A stretch of 64,000 nt of DNA from Bacteriovorax sp. MedPE-SWde (GCA_001874305.1 MPCU01000002.1:186001-250000); one strand, 5' to 3'. Shown: positions 1 to 8,232, counted from the first letter of the stretch. Program-made: numbers and translations. Notes: generated from the sequence alone by a model not told the origin.

Positions 1-623
1 CTTTCAATAATAACTCTCCAAATAAAGTTATTACCGAGAGTGGGTTTAATTATATAGCGCTCATTTGATGAATCTAATAGCTTTTTAGAAACTAATAAAT
101 TCTCAACTCGAGTTCGTTGAAAGTATCCATAAGTCATATAGAAACAAAAGTAGGTCCAACCAAGTATTGAGAATATTCTTTTCTTATACTTAAAACCTAA
201 GCAAAGAAGTATCAACAATGGAGCTGTTACCAAAGGATCTATTACCGAAACACAACCCCAAGCTTCTCTCTTTGTTGAAAATGGCCACCACAACTGCGTG
301 CCATAACTTGTAAAAGCATCCAAGAAACCATGTGTTCCATATCCCAGGAGTGTATAAGGATAACTCTTCTTAATTGGTACTTTAAATAGCTTCAAAAATA
401 ATGAAACAATCAAAGCTCCGATTGGAATAAAAATGAGAGAATGTGAAAATTGTCTATGATATTGAATATTCAGTAGAGGGTCTGATGAAGACTTGATTAA
501 AATATCAAGGTCTGCTGCCATTCCTGCGATTGCACCCCAAATAGATATTTTGAGTAAATCTTTCTTAGAATATTTTAACTGAGCACCCATAGCACCCAGA
601 GTTGCCTGCGATAACGGGTCCAT
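1..623 (-). CDS. YdjM-type inner-membrane metal-dependent hydrolase, 3' end cut by window edge
   Basis: I read this frame directly: it starts at an ATG at 623 and stays open to the left edge, so about 207 residues are visible and the C-terminus is missing. The protein opens with MDPLSQATLGA, the usual first residues of the DUF457/YdjM (LexA-regulated, membrane-bound metal-dependent hydrolase) family. Family metal-ligand motifs follow: a D-x-D pair in AADLDI near residue 40, H-x3-FSHS near residue 60, and GYGTHGFLDAFTSYGTQ near residue 105. Hydrophobic segments lie between them, consistent with a multi-pass inner-membrane enzyme. A purine-rich AAAGGA lies just upstream of the ATG. The substrate is unknown for the family. 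It is divergent from the sirtuin gene, with 46 bases between the starts. Confidence 0.85.
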   Translation of the reverse strand, partial: MDPLSQATLGAMGAQLKYSKKDLLKISIWGAIAGMAADLDILIKSSSDPLLNIQYHRQFSHSLIFIPIGALIVSLFLKLFKVPIKKSYPYTLLGYGTHGFLDAFTSYGTQLWWPFSTKREAWGCVSVIDPLVTAPLLILLCLGFKYKKRIFSILGWTYFCFYMTYGYFQRTRVENLLVSKKLLDSSNERYIIKPTLGNNFIWRVIIE

Positions 624-669
624 CTCTCATCCTTTTGCTGTAATTCATTATATTTGTTAATATGTATAT

Positions 670-1392
670 GTGAACATAAATTTTTCGCCAAAACACATTG
701 TTATACTCACCGGAGCAGGAATATCAGCAGAATCCGGTATAAAGACCTTTAGAGATGCGAATGGTCTTTGGGAAGAGCATGATATTATGGATGTTGCCTC
801 CCCACAGGGTTTTCAAAGAGATCCTAAGCTTGTTCATCGCTTTTACAACCTGAGAAGGCAGCAACTCCTCAGCGATGAAGTTCATCCAAACCAGGCGCAT
901 ATTGCCCTGGCCGAATTAGAAGAGAAATTTCAAGGAAAGATTACTATTGTAACTCAAAACGTTGATAATCTTCATGAGAGTGCAGGCTCAAAGAATATCC
1001 TTCATATGCATGGAGAGCTATTAAAGATGAAGTGTATTGATACTGGAAAGTCTCTTTCTAATAAGAGAGACATTACAATAGATAGTCCTTGTCCATGTTG
1101 TTTAAAGAAAGGAAATCTGAGACCAGACATCGTATGGTTTGGTGAATATCCAATGCACATGGACCAGATAACGAAAGAACTTGAAGAATGTGACCTCTTT
1201 GTCTCTATTGGAACATCGGGTGTCGTCTATCCTGCTGCGATGTTTGTTGAAATTGCAAAATCATTTAATACTTTCTGCGTAGAAATAAATATGGAAGAAA
1301 CACAAGTTTCTGATAATTTCGACATGCATATCCAAGGTCCTGCAACAGAAACCGTAACCAACTTTGTTCAACTTCTCATTGATAAAGAATAA
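670..1392 (+). CDS. cobB: NAD-dependent protein deacylase (class III sirtuin)
   Basis: 240 residues, normal for CobB. It removes acyl groups from lysines using NAD. Visible motifs: GAGISAESGI (15-24) and TQNVDNLH (95-102) of the NAD pocket, catalytic His114 in HMHGE, and zinc cysteines C122 and C141-x-C143-C144 in the same pattern as E. coli CobB. Tyr59-x-x-Arg62 (FYNLRR) is the pair that in CobB and SIRT5 recognises succinyl-lysine, so desuccinylation is likely as well as deacetylation. The start is GTG at 670: the ATG two bases upstream runs straight into a stop. No convincing Shine-Dalgarno precedes it, so the exact start is the least certain part. It is convergent with the CBS protein, five bases from its stop. 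Confidence 0.95.
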   Translation: MNINFSPKHIVILTGAGISAESGIKTFRDANGLWEEHDIMDVASPQGFQRDPKLVHRFYNLRRQQLLSDEVHPNQAHIALAELEEKFQGKITIVTQNVDNLHESAGSKNILHMHGELLKMKCIDTGKSLSNKRDITIDSPCPCCLKKGNLRPDIVWFGEYPMHMDQITKELEECDLFVSIGTSGVVYPAAMFVEIAKSFNTFCVEINMEETQVSDNFDMHIQGPATETVTNFVQLLIDKE

Positions 1393-1397
1393 TTACC

Positions 1398-2345
1398 TTA
1401 AAAGAATTTTAAAACGTTTCTAAGCCCAAGTTCATTTGATAAGAACATTAGTAATTCTAGAAGACTGATATTTCCAACTGGATAACCTTCTTGGTTAACA
1501 ATTGGAATATTACGATAGCCGTATTGGAACATATTGGAGAGAGCATTTCCGAATTGATGGTTTTGCGAAAGAACATGCGGATTCTTAGTCATTATATGAG
1601 ATATGGGTAAGTTCAAATCTATATTATCAGCAAAGACTTTATAGAGAATATCTCTCTCAGTTATCACCCCTACTAACTCTGTTTCAAAATCCATGACTAG
1701 AGCGAGGGCTTCTTTCTTCTTATGTAGAGTAAGAATAGCTTCCTTAATTTTAACTGATGGATCTAGCCTCGTTATATTCTTATTAACAATTCTCTTTAAA
1801 GGAATATCAAAAACATCTTCAGACAATGTTCCCTTTTCTTTATGAAAGTCATAGAGGATTGCCTGCTCTTGAAGATTAACTCCACTCTTAGTCCAATCAC
1901 TAACAGGCTCATATATCGACATATGCTCTTCAAAAAGTCCTGTTACAAACTTAAGAACATCTTTGATAGAAATCATTTTTGAAACAGTAGAATCATCTTT
2001 AACGAGAGGGAGATGCCTAAATTCTTTAGATGACATTATAGACATAGTGTCACTAAGAAGACCTTTCTCATTTAATGTTAGAGGATTAGGAGTCATCAAC
2101 TCCTTTAGGCAAATCATTGGGTTTTCAATTACAGCAGGGGCCTTACTAAGAACATCCCTTTCCGTAAATATTCCTTCAACCAGACCATTCTCCCCTAGAG
2201 TAAGGGAACCAATGCGATTTTCTTTCATCATTTTCGCGGCCTCTAAAAAAGGCAGCGACGATGAAATATTAATAATTTCTGGTAATGGAAGTTGATCAAG
2301 AGAGACTTCAAAGCTCTCAAGACCAACCTTAATTTTATCTTTCAT
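1398..2345 (-). CDS. CBS-domain protein with two Bateman modules
   Basis: 315 residues made of four CBS repeats and no obvious catalytic domain. Two lie in residues 25-140 (repeated phrases of the type GIFTERDVLSK, LMTPNP, HLPLV) and two in residues 185-310 (GVITERDILYK, IMTKNP, NIPIV). CBS pairs usually bind adenine nucleotides (AMP, ATP, NAD) and act as energy sensors or allosteric domains. A short linker of about 45 residues joins the modules. The ATG overlaps the thiolase stop as TAATG, so translation is probably coupled and the protein may modulate fatty-acid or acyl-CoA metabolism. That role is inference; no partner is identified in the sequence. Confidence 0.85.
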   Translation of the reverse strand: MKDKIKVGLESFEVSLDQLPLPEIINISSSLPFLEAAKMMKENRIGSLTLGENGLVEGIFTERDVLSKAPAVIENPMICLKELMTPNPLTLNEKGLLSDTMSIMSSKEFRHLPLVKDDSTVSKMISIKDVLKFVTGLFEEHMSIYEPVSDWTKSGVNLQEQAILYDFHKEKGTLSEDVFDIPLKRIVNKNITRLDPSVKIKEAILTLHKKKEALALVMDFETELVGVITERDILYKVFADNIDLNLPISHIMTKNPHVLSQNHQFGNALSNMFQYGYRNIPIVNQEGYPVGNISLLELLMFLSNELGLRNVLKFF

Positions 2346-3619
2346 TATTTTTCAATGATCGCAGTAACGCCCATTCCACCTGCAGTACAGATTGAGATAA
2401 GACCCTTCCCACTTCCTTTTTCATCTAGCATCTTTGCTAGTGTAGAAACTATTCTAGCACCTGTTGCAGCGAATGGATGTCCAAGAGCTAACGAGCCACC
2501 TTTCACATTAAGTTTAGTTCTATCTATTTCACCAAGAGCTGAATCAAGTCCTAATTTATTTTTACAAAAATCTTCTGATTCCCAAGCTTTCATTGTGCAT
2601 AGAACTTGTGCAGCAAATGCCTCATGAATTTCATAGAAATCAAAATCTTGTAGTGTCATACCAGCTCTCTTTAAAAGTTTTGGAACTGCATAAGCTGGTG
2701 CCATAAGAAGTCCTTCTTCAGAGACATAGTTTACAGCGGCAGACTGAGATAGAGTAAAGTATGCTTTTATATTTAAACCATTTTCTTTTGCATATTCTTC
2801 AGAGCAAAGAAATACACAAGCAGCTCCATCAGATAGTGGTGTAGAGTTAGCAGCAGTTAGTGTTCCCTTTCCAGACTTTCTGTCAAAGCAAGGCTTAAGT
2901 TTTGCCATCTTCTCCATTGTTGTGTCACCACGAACGATTCCATCTTTAGCTAAACCATCAAACTTATAAACAAGATCATTAAAGAAACCTTCTTCATAAG
3001 CAGCAGCTGCCTTCTTATGTGAGCTAAGAGCAAGCTCATCTTGCTCTTCTCTTGTCACTCCCCAATCCTTGGCCATAACTTCACAACTCTCCCCCATTGA
3101 AAGTCCTGTGCGCGGCTCTTTTACGGCAGGAAATATTGGAGCAAGATCTTTTGGTCTAAGAGAGGCCAGTGCCTTTAATTTATCTCCAGTAGATCTTGAA
3201 TAATTTACTTTTGACATTGCATCTGAAAATTTTTGATTAAACTCAACAGGTATATCACTATTTGTATCAACACCTCCAGCTATACCGGAGTCAATTTGAC
3301 CTAGAGCAATCTTATTAGCAACAGTTATGACTGCTTCAAGTGAAGTTCCACAAGCTTTTTGGAGATCTGTTGCGGGTGTGTGATATGAAAGACCTGAGTC
3401 CACCGTACATTCTCTAGCTAAGGAGAAGTCCGCAGCATGCTTGCTAACAGCTCCAAGAGATACCTCTCCTAATTCCTTACCTTCTAGGCCAAGCTTCTTT
3501 ACAAGCTCCTTAAGGGCCGCAGTCATTAGCACCTTATTAGACTTCTTCATGTATGCTGTACCAGATCTACTAAATGGGATTCTCGCACCATCTACGATAC
3601 AAACTTTACGAATTGTCAT
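2345..3619 (-). CDS. Acetyl-CoA acyltransferase / thiolase
   Basis: 424 residues, a full-length thiolase (the family is usually 390-440). It cleaves 3-ketoacyl-CoA to acyl-CoA and acetyl-CoA in beta-oxidation, or runs in reverse. Catalytic residues are all present: nucleophile Cys90 in QKACGTS, His332 in HEAFAAQ, His381 in GHPFAATGAR and Cys411 in CTAGGMG. The length, together with MGESCEVMAKDWG and the long insert after the nucleophile, resembles FadI-type more than FadA-type enzymes. It is first gene of a two-gene operon with the CBS protein, and a GGAG-type Shine-Dalgarno (complement of tctcctt) lies before the ATG. No FadJ-like hydratase/dehydrogenase partner is in the window. Confidence 0.92.
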   Translation of the reverse strand: MTIRKVCIVDGARIPFSRSGTAYMKKSNKVLMTAALKELVKKLGLEGKELGEVSLGAVSKHAADFSLARECTVDSGLSYHTPATDLQKACGTSLEAVITVANKIALGQIDSGIAGGVDTNSDIPVEFNQKFSDAMSKVNYSRSTGDKLKALASLRPKDLAPIFPAVKEPRTGLSMGESCEVMAKDWGVTREEQDELALSSHKKAAAAYEEGFFNDLVYKFDGLAKDGIVRGDTTMEKMAKLKPCFDRKSGKGTLTAANSTPLSDGAACVFLCSEEYAKENGLNIKAYFTLSQSAAVNYVSEEGLLMAPAYAVPKLLKRAGMTLQDFDFYEIHEAFAAQVLCTMKAWESEDFCKNKLGLDSALGEIDRTKLNVKGGSLALGHPFAATGARIVSTLAKMLDEKGSGKGLISICTAGGMGVTAIIEK

Positions 3620-3845
3620 ATATTCTCCTTATAAAAAATGCCATGTAAGAAAATGTCTGTACAAGACAAGTAGTTTTAATGATTTAATATATATGAGTTT
3701 AACGCAAAACTGCTGTCTTGGACAAGAAAGCAATTTTATCAAATATATAAAACAACTGATTAGTGTCATAGAAATACTTATTCCAAATTATCGAACACTA
3801 CCAAGATCTCTTGATAGTATAGAATAAAGACAAGGAGGAGAATTA

Positions 3846-4115
3846 ATGAAATGTACAATCACTTTTAGAAACCTCGATCACACAGAAGCTCTAGACAACA
3901 AAATCAAAACCAAATCTGAGAAGTTAACTAAATTCTTAGGCCCAGAAGCGACCATAAAATGGGTTTGTTGGGTAGAAAAGAAGAAGCAATATGCTGAAGC
4001 AATAGTTGCACACAAGTCCAATAGCTTCATTGCTAAAGCAGAATCAGAAGACCTCTACAAAACTATGGATATCGTTTTAGATAAAATAAGTGGCCAAATA
4101 GAGCACGCTAGATAA
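3846..4115 (+). CDS. hpf: Short ribosome hibernation promoting factor (HPF/RaiA family)
   Basis: 89 residues, the short HPF type without the C-terminal dimerisation domain of long HPF. The fold-typical pattern is visible: beta strand ITFRNL, helix HTEALDNKIKTKSEKLTKFL, strands with alternating hydrophobics (ATIKWVCWVEK, YAEAIVAHK), a conserved basic/serine stretch, and helix EDLYKTMDIVLDKISGQI. Such proteins bind the 30S A/P sites and silence ribosomes in stationary phase. AAGGAGGAG stands 6-8 bases before the ATG, a strong ribosome binding site. The gene is monocistronic, closed by an intrinsic terminator at 4127-4154. It is not next to rpoN or a PTS gene as in enterobacteria. Confidence 0.88.
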   Translation: MKCTITFRNLDHTEALDNKIKTKSEKLTKFLGPEATIKWVCWVEKKKQYAEAIVAHKSNSFIAKAESEDLYKTMDIVLDKISGQIEHAR

Positions 4116-4126
4116 AACAAATACTT

Positions 4127-4154
4127 AGGCACCCTGCTCTGGGTGCCTTTTTTT
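4127..4154 (+). terminator. Intrinsic terminator after hpf
   Basis: The GGCACCC / GGGTGCC stem (4128-4134 with 4141-4147), six-base loop, is followed directly by seven T residues. It is a textbook rho-independent terminator 12 bases after the hpf stop and separates it from the ArsR operon. Confidence 0.93.
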
Positions 4155-4155
4155 A

Positions 4156-4187
4156 TTGCACTTCACATTAATATATTATAATATGTT
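4156..4187 (+). promoter_or_regulatory. Promoter with overlapping palindromic operator for the ArsR-YeeE/YedE operon
   Basis: TTGCAC (4156-4161) and TATAAT (4177-4182) are spaced by 15 bases, slightly short. The -10 sits inside a near-perfect palindrome (core ATATTATAATAT, 4173-4184, extendable to 4170-4187 with one mismatched pair). An AT-rich dyad on the -10 box is where an autoregulating ArsR-type repressor would bind. Transcription would start within a few bases of the ATG at 4191 and no Shine-Dalgarno is visible, so the message may be leaderless. Confidence 0.55.
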
Positions 4188-4190
4188 TAT

Positions 4191-4481
4191 ATGAACTCAG
4201 AGATACTTGAAAAGGCCCCCATTGTTGCAAATATTTTAAAAACTCTCTCCCACGAAGGAAGACTAAAGATTCTTTGCTTTCTTATTGATGGTGAAAAGTC
4301 TGTATCAGAGCTTGAAACTCTAACTCAATTATCTCAATCCCAACTATCGCAATACTTAAAGAAATTTGAATCCATGGACTTTGTAAAAGTTAGAAAAGAA
4401 GGAAAGTGGAGTCTTTATTCAATCAAATCTAAACAGTTAATAGATCTTATGAAGTCTCTTCAAAGAATCTACTGTTCTTAA
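4191..4481 (+). CDS. ArsR-family repressor, BigR/SqrR (persulfide-sensor) type
   Basis: 96 residues, a minimal winged helix-turn-helix repressor. The recognition region is VSELETLTQLSQSQLSQYLKK (about 38-58), typical of ArsR proteins. There is no metal-binding ELCVCDL motif. Instead there are only two cysteines, Cys29 in ILCFL and Cys95 in the last helix (IYCS). Their 66-residue separation equals that of the sulfide/persulfide sensors BigR (C42/C108) and SqrR (C41/C107), which form a tetrasulfide link when they sense reactive sulfur. Downstream YeeE/YedE sulfur-transport genes agree with this. The start at 4191 has no clear ribosome binding site. The sensing chemistry is inferred from spacing and neighbourhood. 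Confidence 0.82.
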   Translation: MNSEILEKAPIVANILKTLSHEGRLKILCFLIDGEKSVSELETLTQLSQSQLSQYLKKFESMDFVKVRKEGKWSLYSIKSKQLIDLMKSLQRIYCS

Positions 4482-4494
4482 TTATGGAGTAAAT

Positions 4495-4917
4495 ATGGAA
4501 ATAGTAAATTTCACACCTATCCCCTCTCTACTAGGTGGTATGTTAATTGGATTATCAGCGACACTACTTCTTCTACTTAATGGAAGAATAGCTGGTATTA
4601 GCGGTATCTGTAAGGGTGTCTTACAAAAGCAAAGTGCATCTGACTTTTCTTGGAGGTTCCTTTTTATAATAGGAATGATTATTGGTGGCTTAATATATGC
4701 CTACACTCACAACCTAAGTCTTACCGCTAACTCAATGAATGTAGATTTAACTAAACTTATTATCGCTGCAGTCTTAGTAGGTGTTGGAACTTCTTTTGGA
4801 AATGGATGCACAAGCGGTCATGGAATATGCGGCCTTTCAAGACGATCAAAGCGCAGCTTAATAGCAACTTTGGTTTTCATGCTATTTGGAATGTTAACAG
4901 TTTTAATCATAGGATAA
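4495..4917 (+). CDS. YeeE/YedE-family membrane protein, first half (PmpA-like sulfur transporter subunit)
   Basis: 140 residues with about four hydrophobic helices. The C-terminal part carries the family signature around GNGCTSGHGICGLSRRSKRS, whose Cys is the conserved transport/relay residue of thiosulfate and sulfur-compound carriers of the YeeE/YedE (TsuA/PmpA) family. GGAGTAAAT precedes the ATG. It starts 13 bases after the ArsR stop and is followed two bases later by its sister half-transporter. The gene pair corresponds to two halves that are fused in the longer YeeE proteins. The inferred job is uptake or export of a sulfane-sulfur compound under ArsR control. Confidence 0.87.
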   Translation: MEIVNFTPIPSLLGGMLIGLSATLLLLLNGRIAGISGICKGVLQKQSASDFSWRFLFIIGMIIGGLIYAYTHNLSLTANSMNVDLTKLIIAAVLVGVGTSFGNGCTSGHGICGLSRRSKRSLIATLVFMLFGMLTVLIIG

Positions 4918-4919
4918 AT

Positions 4920-5330
4920 ATGAAGAATATATCAGCTTTAATAAGTGGCCTTGTCTTTGGATTAGGTCTTGGAATTTCTGGAATGATGAGTCCAGCAAAG
5001 GTTAAAGGTTTCTTAGATGTTACAAGACAGTGGGACCCTTCACTTGCCTTAGTTATGGGAGGAGCACTACTTGTTACCTTTATAACTTTTCCATTTGTAA
5101 CAAAGAAGGTTAAACCTGTACTCGATGAATGTTTCTATTTGCCAACTAAGAAACATTTTGAGAAGGAATTGATAATTGGACCCGCTCTATTTGGAATTGG
5201 ATGGGGACTCGTAGGACTATGCCCAGGCCCAGCAATCGCAAATCTTGCGGTTCTAACACCTCAAATAGGAATCTTCGTTGTTGTGATGGTTCTTTCTATG
5301 AAAATTACAGATTTTTTAAAAAATAAGTAA
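4920..5330 (+). CDS. YeeE/YedE-family membrane protein, second half (PmpB-like)
   Basis: 136 residues from the ATG at 4920, two bases after the stop of the first half. The same frame is open upstream into the first-half gene, but that extension (from 4806) is out-of-frame overlap with conserved coding sequence and was not used. It shows four hydrophobic segments and the second-half signature GWGLVGLCPGPAIANL, whose Cys is the counterpart of the Cys in GCTSGHG of the first half. Together they would form one sulfur-compound channel. It is last in the operon, ending at the hairpin at 5341-5368. Confidence 0.86.
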   Translation: MKNISALISGLVFGLGLGISGMMSPAKVKGFLDVTRQWDPSLALVMGGALLVTFITFPFVTKKVKPVLDECFYLPTKKHFEKELIIGPALFGIGWGLVGLCPGPAIANLAVLTPQIGIFVVVMVLSMKITDFLKNK

Positions 5331-5340
5331 AACAATACTC

Positions 5341-5368
5341 ATGAGCTAAGGTGAACTCCTTAGCTCAT
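5341..5368. terminator. Bidirectional hairpin between convergent genes
   Basis: An 11-bp perfect stem ATGAGCTAAGG / CCTTAGCTCAT (5341-5351 with 5358-5368), six-base loop. It overlaps the stop codon of the HD-domain gene and lies 10 bases after the YeeE/YedE stop. Only short T runs flank it, so termination strength is uncertain. Confidence 0.6.
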
Positions 5369-6721
5369 TGATACATTTCTCAAATGCTCGATAATTTTGA
5401 TATAACTTGGCAGACGATAATCTTCCTCCATCCCTTTTAATATCTCTTTCAAGTTTAGTTTTTCTCTATTTTCTAACTTTTCTAAAATTCTAGTTACAAA
5501 ATCTTCTAAAACAATAAAAGCTATCGCCATAGGAGAAATACTTGTTGTGTAATTATTAGGAAGGCCCATTCCATTAGTACTTCCATGGTGCTGGCGAATA
5601 ATAACATCTATACCGGCAGGACATTGTGGAACACCTTGAACAACAGTAGATGCTTTATTGGCATGCTCATTAATAAGAACAATTTCCTCATCTGTTAAAT
5701 CACTTTCATCCATTTGCTTCTTAGTCATTATTTTTAAGAGTTTCTCATCCCTTAAAAAAGCGTCATGAAAGAAGGAGATAAACGTTACCTTCTCAAGGTT
5801 CTGTTGAAGTTGATCACCTCTACCCCAACCTAAGTTAGGCAAAACTTGATAAAAGAAAAGAGAAACTAAATAACTTCTTTTAAATGAGTATGATGTTTCA
5901 TTTTGAATAATATCTTTTAGCAGTGAGCTCATTGTTGTACTCGATGAGATAGTCTTCATCATGGACTTGATGGACATCTTTGCAACCATTACAGTTTGAG
6001 CACTTATCCCAATTTCATCTAATACATTTTGTGAAATTTCAAAAGTATCAGAGCTTACCTCCATTATACTTTCACCTTTCTTATGCGCGTCGACTAGTTT
6101 TTTTACAGACTGAGTTAGAATTTGTGCCATCAGCTCATCATATGAATCCTTTGGGATAAAGAACTCCTCAAGGTTCATAGACTGATATTTCTTGATACTT
6201 TCTTTATCAATATCGTCACCTTGATTTATTCTCTTCACAAATTGATCTCCACTCTTCTTAGAGATACGAATGAAGATATCACAGCATGGCTCATTTAACT
6301 GATAGAAGTTTTCAATCGGTACTGATATGTAATCAGGTTTTTTTATATATGCTATTTCTTCCCTGGTTACTCCTAGGATATTAATTACCTCTCTCGCAAG
6401 AAAATCTAATTTAAACCCAGGAGCGATCTTGTGAAGATTACCGAATACGACATCAAGGTCACCTAAAACTACAAAGTTCGTTTCAAGATCATTATCTATG
6501 ACAGTATTCAAAAGAGCTTTTGCGGCCTCTATAGATCTTCCTTCAGCATCAGTAATTCGTTCGAATGATATAATAAGATCATAACATTCAGCAGAGATAT
6601 TCTCTTTAGCAGCTTCAAGATCAGTAAAGATATCAGAATCAAAAGTATATTCTACTTTTAGATAGTCTCTAATTAATTTGTTAACTTTTTCATCTTCTGA
6701 AAAAATAAGTAGCTTTCTCAA
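5360..6721 (-). CDS. Receiver-like / degenerate HD-GYP regulatory protein
   Basis: 453 residues. Residues 1-120 look like a receiver fold that has lost the phosphoacceptor (DLIISFE where a DxxMP loop would be). Residues about 133-200 form a small domain with the phrase DIFIRI, QFVKRINQGDD and EEFFIPKDSYDEL. A helical linker follows, then an HD domain: H319-D320, His353 and H378-H379, with GMGLP (384-388) in place of the GYP loop and Gly380 instead of the usual Glu of HHE. A cyclic-di-GMP phosphodiesterase ancestry is likely; whether it is still active is doubtful. It is last in a four-gene operon with the ABC exporter. The protein at 52084-53427 has the same domain order. Confidence 0.72.
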   Translation of the reverse strand: MRKLLIFSEDEKVNKLIRDYLKVEYTFDSDIFTDLEAAKENISAECYDLIISFERITDAEGRSIEAAKALLNTVIDNDLETNFVVLGDLDVVFGNLHKIAPGFKLDFLAREVINILGVTREEIAYIKKPDYISVPIENFYQLNEPCCDIFIRISKKSGDQFVKRINQGDDIDKESIKKYQSMNLEEFFIPKDSYDELMAQILTQSVKKLVDAHKKGESIMEVSSDTFEISQNVLDEIGISAQTVMVAKMSIKSMMKTISSSTTMSSLLKDIIQNETSYSFKRSYLVSLFFYQVLPNLGWGRGDQLQQNLEKVTFISFFHDAFLRDEKLLKIMTKKQMDESDLTDEEIVLINEHANKASTVVQGVPQCPAGIDVIIRQHHGSTNGMGLPNNYTTSISPMAIAFIVLEDFVTRILEKLENREKLNLKEILKGMEEDYRLPSYIKIIEHLRNVSMS

Positions 6722-7513
6722 TTAAACTTCTCTCTTATCAAATAATGTCTTCATAATGAATAACCATACGCCTGTTGTAGCAGTGAAGTGAACAACGGCC
6801 ATTATAATTTGAGAAATATCGAAGACCTTTCCGGCCATATAGCTTTCAGAGATATAAGACATTTCACCAAGTCGAGGTGTACAATAATACATAAATAAAT
6901 TGACCATCTTCCCTAAAGAAAATGACTCATATTCAAATAGCTTTTGCGTATAAGACTTTGAAAGAATGTAGACGACTATAGTTATAATGAAAGACATCAG
7001 TCTATTTCCATAAAAAGAAATAAATGCTCCTAGTAGAATAACACCCAGTAGCTCAATAGACATAAATGCAAATGAGCCAACAATTGATAGAAAATCAATT
7101 TGAATACTTTCAGACGTCATAAGAATAGTCATTCCAAAAATCAATGAGAAAAGAAAGTATGCGACAGAAAGAAGCCAGGCACCAGTAATTCGACTAACGA
7201 TATAACTCAACCTCGAAATAGGAAAAGAAAGAATCTGAGGTAAAACACGAGATGAAATATCACTCCTAAAAATAGTTGATGCCAAAATGATGGCAACAAA
7301 GTTTGCACAGAACGATATGAAGTAAATAATCACGGTCTGCGAGGAGTTTGATATTATCGTATTCATATTAGATTCATTTAAACTCATTTTTATCGTAACG
7401 GCCGCCTTATGCCCTACAAGAATAAAGAGGATAGTGAATATGAATAAGAATATGACACCCTTATTACGAATTTCTTTTTGTATTGTATTAATCAATAGTG
7501 TTTTATTAATCAT
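6722..7513 (-). CDS. ABC-2 type transporter permease
   Basis: 263 residues with about six transmembrane helices and the general look of ABC-2 permeases of the NatB/CcmB-like class (an extracellular loop after helix 1, paired helices toward the C-terminus). No nucleotide-binding motif is present. It overlaps the ATPase stop by one base (TAATG) and the next gene starts directly after its stop, so the three are one transcript. Substrate is unknown; such two-component exporters often move lipids, ions or small peptides. Confidence 0.83.
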   Translation of the reverse strand: MINKTLLINTIQKEIRNKGVIFLFIFTILFILVGHKAAVTIKMSLNESNMNTIISNSSQTVIIYFISFCANFVAIILASTIFRSDISSRVLPQILSFPISRLSYIVSRITGAWLLSVAYFLFSLIFGMTILMTSESIQIDFLSIVGSFAFMSIELLGVILLGAFISFYGNRLMSFIITIVVYILSKSYTQKLFEYESFSLGKMVNLFMYYCTPRLGEMSYISESYMAGKVFDISQIIMAVVHFTATTGVWLFIMKTLFDKREV

Positions 7514-8232
7514 TATTCACTCTCACCTTTTACAATTCTATAGAATCTCTCTTCAAGACTTAAACCGTTTGAAACTTCTTCTACGGTACCAACTGCTCTT
7601 ATCTGGCCTTTATTCATAATTACGACCTTATCTGCAAGTCTTTCCATTTCAGATAGTATATGAGAGTTAACAAGAATCGTTCTTCCTTGCTCTTTAAGTT
7701 TTATACAAAGATCTTTAACATCTTTAATACCGATGGGATCTAATCCAGAAAAAGGCTCATCCCAAATAATAAACTCCTGGTCTCCTACAATAGAACAAGC
7801 TAGTCCTACTCTTTGAAGTTGCCCTTTAGACAAATCAGATATTTTTCTACCTTTTAGTTCTAAGATACCTAGTTCTCTTAAAGCATTATCAATTTTGTCG
7901 GCCTGTAGGGTCTTCTCCACTTCGTACATCGATGCATAAAAGCGCAGAGTACTTTCAACTGTATAATAAGAATAGAAAGTAAACTTCTCAGGAAGATATG
8001 ATAACTTCTTTTTGACTTCTGGCCTGTTGATATCAGTTTCAAATAGTGATAGCTCTCCTGAGCTTATTCTTAATAATCCTAGAAGAGATTTTACAAATGT
8101 CGTCTTTCCTGCACCGTTAGGGCCTAAGAGAGCAACAATCTCACCCTTTTCAAGAGAGAGAGAGAAGTCACTTAAAGCAATAGTATTGCCATATTTCTTA
8201 AGTACTGATTTTGCTTCAAATATATTACTCAT
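7513..8232 (-). CDS. ABC transporter ATP-binding subunit
   Basis: 239 residues, the usual size for an ABC-2 exporter ATPase. Walker A is GPNGAGKTT (about 36-44), Q-loop region LPEKFTFY, signature LSKGQLQRV (about 133-141), Walker B FIIWDEPFSGLD (about 155-166) and H-loop NSHILSEME. The signature has Lys instead of the common Gly (LSKGQ), which is frequent in this exporter class. It pairs with the permease immediately downstream and lies nine bases after the thioesterase stop. Confidence 0.93.
   Translation of the reverse strand: MSNIFEAKSVLKKYGNTIALSDFSLSLEKGEIVALLGPNGAGKTTFVKSLLGLLRISSGELSLFETDINRPEVKKKLSYLPEKFTFYSYYTVESTLRFYASMYEVEKTLQADKIDNALRELGILELKGRKISDLSKGQLQRVGLACSIVGDQEFIIWDEPFSGLDPIGIKDVKDLCIKLKEQGRTILVNSHILSEMERLADKVVIMNKGQIRAVGTVEEVSNGLSLEERFYRIVKGESE

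Noticed and set aside
4806-4919. Upstream extension of the second YeeE/YedE half
   Set aside because: It overlaps the conserved GCTSGHG coding region of the first half in another frame; the ATG at 4920, two bases after the stop, fits length and homology.
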